Assembly (NCBI RefSeq): GCF_032452875.1
Contig: NC_083870.1
Location: 8,432,001-8,496,000, forward strand
Reading direction: 5' to 3'
DNA: 64,000 bases
Source: Bos javanicus
Taxonomy: Eukaryota; Chordata; Mammalia; Artiodactyla; Bovidae
Shown here one piece after another: positions 48,885 to 60,309 of this stretch (its first letter is position 1; each line of letters opens with the position of its first letter). The notes beneath the pieces were generated by a model. The model made no database searches. It was not told the DNA's origin and saw nothing but the letters and a program-made list of their open reading frames with translations. The position numbers and the translations under genes were made by a program.

Positions 48885-51720
48885 GGAATGTCAGGTCCAT
48901 GAATCAAGGCAAATTGGAAGTGGTCAAACAAGAGATGGCAAGAGTGAATGTCGACATTCTAGGAATCAGTGAACTGAAATGGACTGGAATGGGTGAATTT
49001 AACTCAGATGACCATTATATCTACTACTGCGGGCAGGAATCCTTCAGAAGAAATGGAGTAGTCATCATGGTCAACAAAAGAGTCTGAAATGCAGTACTTA
49101 GATGCAATTTCAAAAACGACAGAATGACCTCTATTCATTTCCAAGGCAAACCATTCAATATCACAGTAATCCAAGTCTATGCCCCAACCAGTAACGTTGA
49201 AGAAGCTGAAGTTGAATGGTTGTATGAAGACCTACAAGACCTTTTAGAACTAACACCCAAAAAAGATGTCCTTTTCATTATAGGGGACTGGAACGCAAAA
49301 GTAGGAAGTCAAGAAACACCTGGGGTAACAGGCAAATTTGGCCTTGGAATACGGAATGAAGCAGGGTAAAGATAATAGAGTTTTGCCAAGAAAATGCACT
49401 GGTCATAACAAACACCCTCTTCCAACAACACAAGAGAAGACTCTACATGGACATCACCAGATGGTCAACACCGTAATCAGATTGGTTATATTCTTTGCAG
49501 CCAAAGATGGAGAAGCTCTATACAGTCAGCAAAAACAAGACCAGGAGCTGACTGTGGCTCAGACCATGAACTCCTTATTGCCAAATTCAGACTTAAATTG
49601 AAGAAAGTAAGGAAAACCACTAGACCATTCAGGTATGACCTAAATCAAATCCCTTATGATTATACAGTGGAAGTGAGAAATCGATTTAAGGGCCTAGATC
49701 TGATAGATAGAGTGCCTGATGAGCTATGGAATGAGGTTCATGACATTGTACAGGAGACAGGGGTCAAGACCATCCCCATGGAAAAGAAATGCAAAAAGCA
49801 AAATGGCTGTCTGGGGAGGCCTTACAAATAGCTGTGAAAAGAAGAAAAGCGAAAAGCAAAGGAGAAAAGGAAAGATATAAACATCTGAACGCAGAGTCCC
49901 AAAGAATAGCAAGAAGAGATAAGAAAGCCTTCTTCAGCGATCAATGCAAAGAAATAGAGGAAAACAACAAAATGGGAAAGACTAGGGATCTCTTCAATAA
50001 AATCAGAGATACCAAAGGAACATTTCATGCAAAGATGAGCTCGATAAAGGACAGAAATGGTATGGACCTAACAGAAGCAGAAGATATTAAGAAGAGATGG
50101 CAAGAATACAGAGAAGAAGTGTACAAAAAAGATCTTCACGACCCAGATAATCACGATGGTGTGATCACTGACCTAGAGCCAGACATCCTGGAATGTGAAG
50201 TCAAGTGGGCCTTAGAAAGCATCACTACGAGCAAAGCTAGTGGAGGTGATGGAATTCCAGTTGAGCTATTCCAAATCCTGAAAGATGATGCTGTGAAAGT
50301 GCTGCACTCAATATGCCAGCAAATTTGGAAAACTCAGCAGTGGCCACAGGACTGGAAAAGGTCAGTTTTCATTCCAATCCCAAAGAAAGGCAATGCCAAG
50401 GAATGCTCAAACTACCGCACAATTGCACTCATCTCACACGCTAGTAAAGTAATGCTCAAAATTCTCCAAGCCAGGCTTCAGCAATAGGTGAACCGTGAAC
50501 TTCCTGATGTTCAAGCTGGTTTTAGAAAAGGCAGAGGAACCAGAGATCAAATTGCCAACATCCGCTGGATCGTGGAAAAAGCAAGAGAGTTCCAGAAAAA
50601 CATCTATTTCTGTTTTATTGACTATGCCAAAGCCTTTGACTGTGTGGATCACAATAAACTGGAAAATTCTGAAAGACTTGGGAATACCAGACCACCTGAT
50701 CTGCCTCTTGAGAAATTTGTATGCAGGTCAGGAAGCAACAGTTAGAACTGGACATGGAACAACAGACTGGTTCCAAATAGGAAAAGGAGTATGTCAAGGC
50801 TGTATATTGTCACCTTGTTTATTTAACTTATATGCAGAGTACATCACGAGAAACGCTGGACTGGAAGAAACACAAGCTGGGATCAAGATTGCCGGGAGAA
50901 ATATCAATAAACTCAGATATGCAGATGACACCACCCTTATGGCAGAAAGTGAAGCGGAACTAAAAAGCCTCTTGATGAAGGTGAAAGTGGAGAGTGAAAA
51001 AGTTGGCTTAAAGCTCAACATTCAGAAAATGAAGATCATGGCATCCGGTCCCCTCACTTCATGGGAAATAGATGGGGAAACAGTGTCAGACTTTACTTTT
51101 CTGGGCTCCAAAATCACTGCAGATGGTGACTGCAGCCATGAAATTAAAAGACGCTTACTGCTTGGAAGGAAAGTTATGACCAACCTAGATAGCATATTCA
51201 AAAGCAGAGACATTACTTTTCCAACAAAGGTTCGTCTAGTCAAGGCTATGGTTTTTCCTGTGGTCATGTATGGATGTGGTCATGTATGGATGTGGTCATG
51301 TATGGATGGACTGTGAAGAAGGCTGAGCGCTGAAGAATTGATGCTTTTGAACTGTGGTGTTGGAGAAGACTCTTGAGAGTCCCCTGGACTGCAAGGAGAT
51401 CCAACCAGTCCATTCCACCCTGAAGGAGATCAGCCCTGGGATTTCTTTGGAAGGAATGATGCTAAAGGTGAAACTCCAGTACTTTGGCCACCTCATGCGA
51501 AGAGTTGACTCATTGGAAAAGACTCTGATGTTGGGAGGGATTGGGGGCAGGAGGAGAAGGGGACAACAGAGGATGAGATAGCTGGATGGCATCACTGACT
51601 CGATGGACGTGAGTCTCAGTGAACTCCGGGAATTGGTGATGGACAGGGAGGCCTAGAGTGCTGCAATTCATGGGGTCGCAAAGAGTTGGACACAACTGAG
51701 CGACTGATCTGATCTGATCT
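48883..51720 (+). mobile_element. BovB LINE, endonuclease to 3' tail, plus strand
   Basis: A nearly complete coding span. The APE-type endonuclease keeps the catalytic-type Glu at 48971-48973 (ISELKW), IGDWNAKVG and GSDHELL. RT with LRYADD follows, then the C-terminal region and a (TGATC)n tail ending at 51720. It is inactive: in-frame stop TGA at 49085-49087, frame break near 49366, stop near 50485, and a 16-bp unit repeated three times at about 51262-51308. The 5' end is missing. Confidence 0.95.
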
Positions 51721-52951
51721 GCATTCTTCAGACCACCTTTGCGGAAAACAATTTCACTTACAAAATATTTCTGATTTCTAGAATACCATGCGTCCAGGCC
51801 CTGAACTCATTTAAAATGCTGAGAATCCTGTTATCATTTTAGCTAATCATCAGAGAAATTATAACTAACAAAAAGAATTTTCCTAACTCATTTTACCTCA
51901 TTTCTTCATGTTTTCTCCCAAGCTAGCTACTTATAAACATTTTTATATAGCCAAAATAATAATGTAATTATCAGTATTGCAGATGATAGCTTATTATATA
52001 TATATAATCATGAAAATCAACTTTAAAATTACTACAAGTAATAGAATTTAGTAAACTGATTGGAAGACGAACTATCATGCAGAAATAAATATCCTTTATA
52101 TATAAACAGTAAACAAAACATATAATTTAAGAAAGACCCAATTGTAACAAATCAGATAAAATGCCTAGGAATAACCAAAAAGAATGAGCAGGATCTGCAT
52201 AAATGAAATTTTCTTTCCCCCACACTTCAAGGCTTGCAGGATCTTAGTTCCCCAACCAGGAGTTGAACCTGTGCCCTTGGCAGTGAAAGTGCAGAGTCCT
52301 TACAACTGTACTGCCAGGAAATTCCTAGTATGAATGAAATTTTAGAATGCTACCCACATAAAAGAAAACTGGGTCAAATGGAAAGTAACATCATGTTCTT
52401 GGAGAGAGAGAATATGTAATGATGTCAATTTCCCAATGTTATCTATAAATTTAACATCTAGATAAAAATTTCCACAAGATTTTTAAACAAATTAATTTTA
52501 ACTCACATGGAAAAATAAGGAAAAAATGAAAGGGACATTCTGAAAAAGATAAGTAATGACTAAAAGTTAACCCAAATATTAACGTGTATTGTAAAGCTAC
52601 AATAATTAGAACAGTGGGTTAATGCCCTGTGAATAAGTCAACTGAGGAAAACAAGTGGAAGACCCAAATACATAAGAAAATTTTGCATTGATAAATGTGT
52701 CACTTTAGAGCATTGGAAATATTATACATACCCTTTAAAATTAATTCCACACGCATTAATAGCAAATTGTAATTAACATAAGATACTAGAAACTAAAACA
52801 TGATATGATACACAAAAGGTTGAAGGTAAAAGAATGGGAAAAGATATATTGTGGAAAAATAAACCAAAAGGAAATTATATAACAGATGTAATAGGCTTGA
52901 AAGCAAAAGCATTACTAGAAATAAACAAGAACACTTCACTTGAGTAAGTCT
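51721..52951 (+). mobile_element. L1-derived sequence between BovB pieces, upstream half of the split L1
   Basis: AT-rich, diverged L1 sense text. The part 52390-52790 resembles ORF2 C-terminal coding ('aaagctacaataattagaac'). The part 52790-52951 resembles the ORF2 endonuclease region ('tgggaaaagatatattgtgg', 'aaagcaaaagcattactag'). A reverse CHR-type SINE is inserted at 52208-52328. The L1 text continues logically on the minus strand from 47694 downwards. Confidence 0.65.
52208..52328 (-). mobile_element. tRNA-derived cetartiodactyl SINE (CHR type)
   Basis: Reverse-strand unit: 'aggatcttagttccccaacc', 'gaacctgtgcccttggcag', 'ctgccaggaaattccta'. Confidence 0.8.
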
Positions 52952-52962
52952 AATATACCTGG
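52952..52962 (-). repeat. 11-bp BovB target-site sequence, right inverted copy
   Basis: AATATACCTGG on the plus strand, the exact reverse complement of 47695-47705. Confidence 0.75.
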
Positions 52963-54850
52963 ATTTAAGCATTAATTTACTAGCGTGTGAGATGAGTGCA
53001 ATTGTGCAGTAGTTTGAGCATTCCTTGGCATTGCCTTTCTTTGGGATTGGAATGAAAACTGACCTTTTCCAGTCCTGTGGCCACTGCTGAGTTTTCCAAA
53101 TTTGCTGGCATATTGAGTGCAGCACTTTCACAGCATCATCTTTCAGGATTTGGAATAGCTCAACTGGAATTCCATCACCTCCACTAGTTTTGCTCGTAGT
53201 GATGCTTTCTAAGGCCCACTTGACTTCACATTCCAGGATGTCTGGCTCTAGGTCAGTGATCACACCATCGTGATTATCTGGGTCGTGAAGATCTTTTTTG
53301 TACACTTCTTCTCTGTATTCTTGCCATCTCTTCTTAATATCTTCTGCTTCTGTTAGGTCCATACCATTTCTGTCCTTTATTGAGCTCATCTTTGCATGAA
53401 ATGTTCCTTTGGTATCTCTGATTTTATTGAAGAGATCCCTAGTCTTTCCCATTTTGTTGTTTTCCTCTATTTCTTTGCATTGATTGCTGAAGAAGGCTTT
53501 CTTATCTCTTCTTGCTATTCTTTGGAACTCTGCATTCAGACGCTTATATCTTTCCTTTTCTCCTTTGCTTTTCGCTTCTCTTCTTTTCACAGCTATTTGT
53601 AAGGCCTCCCCAGACAGCCATTTTGCTTTTTTGCATTTCTTTTCTATGGGAATGGTCTTGACCCCTGTCTCCTGTACAATGTCATGAACCTCATTCCATA
53701 GCTCATCAGGCACTCTATCTATCAGATCTAGGCCCTTAAATCGATTTCTCACTTCCACTGTATAATCATAAGGGATTTGATTTAGGTCATACCTGAATGG
53801 TCTAGTGGTTTTCCTTACTTTCTTCAATTTAAGTCTGAATTTGGCAATAAGGAGTTCATGGTCTGAGCCACAGTCAGCTCCTGGTCTTGTTTTTGCTGAC
53901 TGTATAGAGCTTCTCCATCTTTGGCTGCAAAGAATATAACCAATCTGATTACAGTGTTGACCATCTGGTGATGTCCATGTGTAGAGTCTTCTCTTGTGTT
54001 GTTGGAAGACGGTGTTTGTTATGACCAGTGCATTTTCTTGGCAAAACTCTATTAGTCTTTGCCCTGCTTCATTCCATATTCCAAGGCCAAATTTGCCTGT
54101 TACCCCAGGTGTTTCTTGACTTCCTACTTTTGCGTTCCAGTCCCCTATAATGAAAAGGACATCTTTTTTGGGTGTTAGTTCTAAAAGGTCTTGTAGGTCT
54201 TCATACAACCATTCAACTTCAGCTTCTTCAACGTTACTGGTTGGGGCATAGACTTGGATTACTGTGATATTGAATGGTTTGCCTTGGAAATGAATAGAGA
54301 TCATTCTGTCGTTTTTGAGATTGCATCCAAGTACTGCATTTCGGACTCTTTTGTTGACCATGATGGCCACTCCATTTCTTCTGAGGGATTCCTGCCCGCA
54401 GTAGTAGATACAATGGTCATCTGAGTTAAATTCACCCATTCCAGTCCATTTCAGTTTGCTGATTCCTAGAATGTCGACATTCACTCTTGCCATCTCTTGT
54501 TTGACCACTTCCAATTTGCCTTGATTCATGGACCTGACATTCCAGGTTCCTATGCAATATTGCTCTTTATAGCATCGGACCTTGCTTCTATCACCAGTCA
54601 CATCCACATCTGGGTATTGTTTTTGCTTTGGCTTCATCCCTTCATTCTTTCTGGAGTTATTTCTCCACTGATCTCCAGTAGCATATTGGGCACCTACTGA
54701 CCTGGGGAGTTCCTCTTTCAGTATCCTATCATTTTGCCTTTTCATACTGTTCATGGGGTTCTCAAGGCAAGAATACTGAAGTGGTTTGCCATTCCCTTCT
54801 CCAGTGGACCACATATCGCAAATGTCCACATTTTCAAAGAGGGAAATTCT
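52963..54850 (-). mobile_element. BovB LINE 5' half with long open endonuclease/RT frame
   Basis: The minus-strand piece runs from the element's 5' region (about 54850) to a break in early RT at 52963. An open frame of 678 codons (54829-52793) spans it, the last 55 or so codons being L1 sequence. The endonuclease has GTWNVRS, YAPTSN, IGDWNAKVG and GSDHELL. However, the conserved catalytic-type Glu is Lys (residue 125 of the frame, 54457-54455), so the enzyme is predicted dead although the frame is open. RT motifs beyond the break are absent. Confidence 0.93.
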
Positions 54851-55239
54851 AGATGGTGAATTCTGGAAACTGAAGAATTAAGATTATTGATTATTTTACA
54901 ATCATAGAACAGTTATTAAAGATTATTTTATAAACGAGAGAAGAAAACAGTGAACCCAGATGCCAGCAGTGGTTCACCATGATGTGATTCAGTCGCCCAG
55001 GGTGTGGCTCTTCCTTGCCTTTGGGCCTCTAGCACATATCCTCTCATTCTAGGATAGTCTTCTGCAAGCAGACTGGCTCCTTTGGGCTCTTTGGGTCTCA
55101 GCTTCTGTGTTACCTCCTCAAAGAGAGCTTTCCCTGATCATTCCTTTTCTGTCACAGCAGTCTGCTCTTTTCCTTCATAGCGCCTATCTCAATTTAAAAT
55201 GGTATATTTGCTATTTTCTTTCCTTAGGCAGTCCACCCA

Positions 55240-55375
55240 TGTAAACAATAAACTCCATGAAGACATGGACCATGTCTGTTTGTTCACCACTCTGTATCCT
55301 ACCCTATATGCCTATAACAGCACTTGACATTAGTAAATGCTTAATGTATGTATATTAAGTAAATGACTGGATGAC
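55240..55375 (+). mobile_element. L2 LINE 3' end
   Basis: L2 terminal text: 'ccatgaagacatggaccatg', 'acagcacttgacattagtaaatgc'. Confidence 0.65.
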
Positions 55376-55532
55376 TTTCCTTGTCAGTGTTACTAGACTA
55401 GCAGACTAGGGGAACATCACAGAGACACTATATCTTGATTTCAGAAAAAAAAACTAACAGTTTCCTGATATGTTCTTTGAAAAAGATAGTGAATTTGCTA
55501 GAATACAGAAATACTTTTATTTGACTGGACAA

Positions 55533-55807
55533 CTGCTGCTGCTGCTGCTGCTAAGTCACTTCAGTCGTGTCCGACTCTGTGCGATCCCATAAATGGCAGC
55601 CCACCAGGCTCCCCCATCCCTGGGATTCTCCAGGCAAGAACACTGGAGTGGGTTTCCATTTCCTTCTCCAATGCATGAAAGTGAAAAGTGAAGTCGCTCA
55701 GTCATGTCTGACTCTTAGCGACCCCACGGACCGCAGCCTACCAGGCTCCTCCATCCATGGGATTTTCCAGGCAAGAGTACTGGAGTGGGTTGCCATCACC
55801 TTCTCCG
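55533..55807 (-). mobile_element. BOV-A2 SINE (dimeric), with (GCT)n tail
   Basis: Two Bov-A units in reverse orientation joined by the 'aatgcatgaaagtgaaaagtg' linker. The AGC-type tail reads as CTG repeats at 55533-55552. The copy looks young and complete. Confidence 0.95.
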
Positions 55808-56014
55808 AACAACAACTAAAGAGAATTAAATCTCTAATTAGCTGGAGGTTTTGGTAGGACAGGGCTGTTTTTTTGTCATGGCCTGCCTGTAGGATAACCA
55901 ATGACTTGGAAAAAGTCATCCCCGTGGGAGCAGCAGAGAGCATTAACAAAGAACCTCCCGAATTTCTGAAAACTGGTGAAAACTGTTACATATAAATATT
56001 AGGTAACATTTATC

Positions 56015-56215
56015 TGATGTTTACAATGAGCGAGGCCCTGTGTTGACAGCTCATATATATTATTTAATATAATCTTTAAAACAATGACCTATGACATGAA
56101 TGTTATTTTATATATACGCTCCTTTTACAGATGAGAAAACAAGCTCAGGGAAGTTAATGGAGTTACCCAAAGTCTTGTTAGTGAAGGTCAGAGGTGGCAA
56201 ATGAAGGAAACAAGT
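56015..56215 (-). mobile_element. MIR SINE
   Basis: Reverse MIR: 'ttttacagatgagaaaacaag', 'gttacccaaagtcttgttag'. Confidence 0.7.
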
Positions 56216-56339
56216 TAAGGAGAATGTTAGACAGCAAATCCTTAGGATTCAGTAGCTGACTGTGGCCTCTACTCTCCTATTCAGGAGCCAGGAGACACTG
56301 GGATTCTAGCTAAAGGCTTACAGCTAGGTTAGAAACTAA

Positions 56340-56855
56340 CCTTTTCTTCTCCTTGGAAGAAAAGCTATGATCAACCCAGACAGCATATTAAAAAGCAGAG
56401 ACATTACTTTGCCAACAAAGGTCTGTCTAATCAAATGTATGGTTTTTCCAGTAGTCATGTATGGATGTAAGCTGAGCACTGAAAAATTGATGCTTATGAA
56501 CTGTGTGTTGGAGAAGACTCTTGGGGGTTCCTTGGACTCTAAGGAGATCAAACCAGTCAATCCTAAATGAAATAAGTCCTGAATACTCACTGGAAGGACT
56601 GATGCTGAAGCTGAAACTCCAATACCTTGGCCACCTGATGTGAAGAACTGACTCACTGGAAAAGACCTTGATGCTGGGAAAGACTGAAGGCAGGTGGAGA
56701 GGAGATGACAGAGGATGAGATGGTTGAATGGCATCACCAAGTTGATGGACATGAGTTTGCACAAGCTCTGGGAGCTGGTGATGGACAGGGAAACCTGCCA
56801 TGCTGTAGTCCACTGGGTCACAAAGAGCTGGACACGACTGAGCGACCGAACTAGA
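56340..56855 (+). mobile_element. BovB LINE 3' end fragment
   Basis: From the 'agcatattaaaaagcagag' segment to 'gacacgactgagcgaccgaac'. The coding text has a small deletion after 56470 and several stops; it is an older copy with a (TGAAC)-type end. Confidence 0.9.
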
Positions 56856-57549
56856 AGTACACCTGAAATTAGCTAACATGATGCTTTAGGTGAAGATGAA
56901 AATGAGTAATTGGAGCAGCTTAGAGTTAATGGGGAACCAAGAACTAGAGAGGATTGTCGGGTCAGCAAGTCACTGTAGGATAAAGTTCAAGAGTAAAGCC
57001 CAGGCAATGACATAGGGATCAGGGTGGGCCTGGAAGCGTCAAGAGTATACTTGTGACAATGGGTTACTAAGAGGGTATAGAATTATTTAAGGAAATGTCT
57101 GGCTCAAAAAGAGATTTTAATCTGGCAGAAATGGGAACAGCATAGACTGAGACAAGCAATCTCAATAGAGCATTCAGATTAAGAAAGATGAGAGATCTAC
57201 TATAATTTTAAGTGGTAGTAACATTGGACTTTGAAAAAAATGCTTTAGTAGGGAGATGATAGTAGCTCTCTGAAGGGCTGACATTTAGCTCTGATGTGTT
57301 GATCCAGAGGAAAAAAGACAGGGCCAATAAATGCAAGTTACAAAGAGATTTTTTTTTTTTTTTAAGCACAGAAAAAAAGGCTTTTCTAATCACTGAAAAT
57401 TACAATGAATTAAGTGCAGGGCATACTGGAAATGGGATCATGTGAAAGGTAGCTGAAGGATGTTTGTTTAAAGATTCGAAAGGAAGAAGAGATAATTGTG
57501 AGAACAGAGTGTATTGAGAAGTAGAAAAGAATGGAAACCAGGGTCCAGT

Positions 57550-57640
57550 TGGAGGCTGCTGCTGCTGCTAAGTTGCTTTAGTCGTGTCCGACTCTGTGCA
57601 ACCCCAGAGATGGCAGCCCACCAGGCTCCCCCAGCCTGGG
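57550..57640 (-). mobile_element. BOV-A2 SINE, truncated
   Basis: Only the outer unit remains: (GCT)n, 'agttgctttagtcgtgtccg', 'ggcagcccaccaggctcccc'. Confidence 0.85.
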
Positions 57641-57924
57641 GGCCTGCCTGAAAGCTGGAGGGATGTTCTCTCAGTTGAGGCTCCAAGGAAGAGACAGGGA
57701 TGAATATAAAGAAAGGGACATGAAAGGAGGAGGAACAAGAGAGTCCTATATAGGGTTCTCAATCTTCTCAGAGAGTTTTTTTGAGTTTTTAGTTGAAGTA
57801 AGGAGAGGGTGGGAAAAGAACATTAGACAAGAGATGAAGTTTTTGCTTTAACTGTAGAGATGACATACAGTTCAAGCAAAAGGGAAACAACTGTTTAGCT
57901 ACAACTAACAGCAACAACAAAAGT

Positions 57925-58190
57925 GCATCCTAAAGGAAATCAGTCCTGAGTGTTCATTGGAAGGACTGATGCTGAAGCTGAAACTCCAGTACATTGGCCA
58001 CCTGATGCGAAGAACTGACTCATTTGAAAAGACCCTGATGCTGGGAAAGATTGAAGGTGGGATGAGAAGGGGATGATAGATGATGAGTGGACCTGAGTGA
58101 GTAAATTCCGGGAGTTGGTGATGGATAGGGAGGCCTGGTGTGCTGCAGTCCATGGGGTCGCAAAGACTGATATCACTGAGCGACTGAACA
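57925..58190 (+). mobile_element. BovB LINE 3' end fragment
   Basis: From 'gtgcatcctaaaggaaatcag' to 'cactgagcgactgaac', with an internal deletion around 58090. Confidence 0.9.
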
Positions 58191-58382
58191 AAAAAAAATC
58201 TTACTGTTTGAAATATTTCTTTCTCAGTGCTGGGCGTAAGTGCCAGTCTCCTTGGTTTGGTTAGCATTTATTCCATTTCACCTCCGGAAATCTACTTAGC
58301 TCTCTTCTGTTAAGGGCATTATGATCTTAGCCACTAGCACCAGGAAAGTCCTGAGGATTCATGTGTGTGTTTTTTTGTTTGT

Positions 58383-58497
58383 TTTGGGCCATGCAGTGCA
58401 GTATGTGGGATATTAAGTTCCCTGACCAAGGATTGAAACTGTGCCCCCTGCAGTGGAAGTGTGGAGTCCTAACCACTAGAACACCAGGGAATTCCCA
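58383..58497 (-). mobile_element. tRNA-derived cetartiodactyl SINE (CHR type)
   Basis: Reverse-strand unit: 'ccctgaccaaggattgaaac', 'gtggagtcctaaccactag', 'caccagggaattccc'. Confidence 0.88.
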
Positions 58498-58499
58498 AG

Positions 58500-59423
58500 T
58501 CTTCATGTTTTAAGAGTGTATTTCCAGCTCCCACCCCCAAAAGTAAACATTCCTACAGTCATGAATGCAGTCATGAATGGACTAATTTAGGAACAGCTGG
58601 CCAGGCGATTGTCTCAATGTCTGGAATCTGTAAAATTTAGTTAAGGTTTGGCCCTAGGGAAAAGGATTAGGTATAGTCCTATAGAGGAAGAGGGATTACT
58701 TTGCAGGCCTAATGAAGAAAAATTCCAGTCCTTTTCTTTATCTTTCCATTGTGAGTGAAGAGGGTGATAGGTCATCTCCCCAGAGGCTGCACTGAGCAGA
58801 TAAGACACCACAGCAGTAGAGAAGGCCTCTCTTCTCTAATCCTCTAAATGGGGTTGGCTTAAGTTTGGAAGAGAGATGGGCTCCTGGAAAGGAATTCCCA
58901 CCATGATGTCAAGATTGCTAGGCATCAAACCACTTCCTAATATGGATAGGGAGAGAATACGATTCAATTGTAAGTAGTGCCTGTCTGTCTCTTTTATGAG
59001 CTTATGTGGGTGGGGGCACATCCCCATATCATACATTACAGGTAGCAACCTCTGCCCTGATGACTCTTACTCTAGGAAAAAGAGTAATCTTAAGAAAATG
59101 AGGATGGAGTGCAGGCTGTTCACAAGGGAAGTTCCAGTATGGGGTGGTGGTGAAGAGGGGAGAGACAGTTTTGGCTTTTTCTAATGGATATCTCTTCCTT
59201 TCAACCTTGTAGAGACTGTTTATTCTTCCCAATCCTGCAGGAAACGGGGGCAGGGGACCATGCTTCTCCTTAGTTCACCGCTACTTTCAGATGATCATGC
59301 TCTCATCCTCTTGTAAAAACTCCTTCTCTGAAGCTTATACCATTTGGCTCTACTGTCCTTTATCCCTCCTGCTTACTGAAAACTCCTGTGCCTATTAAAT
59401 AATCCCTCTGTGCCAAACTGGGT
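58500..59423. other. Intergenic, nothing recognised
   Basis: No conserved exon or clear repeat on either strand. Confidence 0.35.
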
Positions 59424-59650
59424 ATGTGTATGTACGTGCTAAGTCACTTAAGTCGTCCAACTCTTTGAGACCCTATGGGCTGTAGCCAGCCAGACTCCTC
59501 TGTCCCTGGGATTCTCCAGGCAAGAATACTGGAGTGGGTTGCCATGCCCTCCTCCAGAGGATCTTCTGACCCAGGTTTCTAACTTGTGTCTCTTAGGTCT
59601 CCTGCATTGGCAGGCAGGTTCTTTACCACTAGTGCCACCTGGGAAGCCCT
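59424..59650 (-). mobile_element. Bov-tA SINE
   Basis: Reverse-strand Bov-tA: 'gtgctaagtcacttaagtcg', 'ctccaggcaagaatactgg', and the head 'gccacctgggaagccc'. Confidence 0.92.
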
Positions 59651-60309
59651 CCTATCTGGGTGGTTTTAGGAAAATCCACTTGATCAGTAGTTAGTTCTTG
59701 GTCTTCTCAACCTATACTCCTACTTTCAATTCCTTAACTTTACCATTTCTGGCAACACAAGTTTTTCTTGATGGCAGCCTAAGGGCTTTAATAAAGAATG
59801 GGAGAGGAAGCATTCTTGATGTGAAAACATTCATGGTGCAAGAATTGGCTGGTGTTTATTTGAAGACGCATTGAAAGACTGGGGTTGTCAGCTGTGACAT
59901 ATAATGATGGAATAGCATAGACGTTGAATTTCAATAATATCTAGTGAAGGTTCAAGATATGGATTTTACCTTTATGCCAAGTTTCCTGGAAACCTGAGTT
60001 TGGAGATAGCTTTTAACTTTCCCTGTTAGCTGCCTTTCTGGGGATAGCTGACGCTTTCGACAACTTCTCCTCTTGACACACTCTCTTCCTTCTAATTCTG
60101 TGACAACTAGGAACCAGGGTTTTTTCTTCCTCACTGGCTGTTCCTTTCCAAAGATTCTCCAAGGGCTCTTCTACTTACGGCTTCAGTGCTAGACTTCACC
60201 AAGGCCTCTGCATAGCCCTCTGCTGCTCTCTGGGGGAGCGTATTCAAATCTATGGCTTCAACAACCACTCTAACGTCCATGATTCAGAATTTCTGGCCTA
60301 TACATCATT

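Noticed and set aside
48883..51720. Simple nested insertion of the plus BovB into the minus BovB
   Set aside because: It would leave only the inserted element and its duplication between the halves; instead 1.2 kb of older L1 and a SINE lie there, and the L1 halves are inverted. A 3' transduction could bring such DNA but would not explain the L1 continuity with 47694.
52793..54829. 678-codon frame considered as a host gene
   Set aside because: It is BovB endonuclease/RT with an L1-derived tail, not a host exon set.
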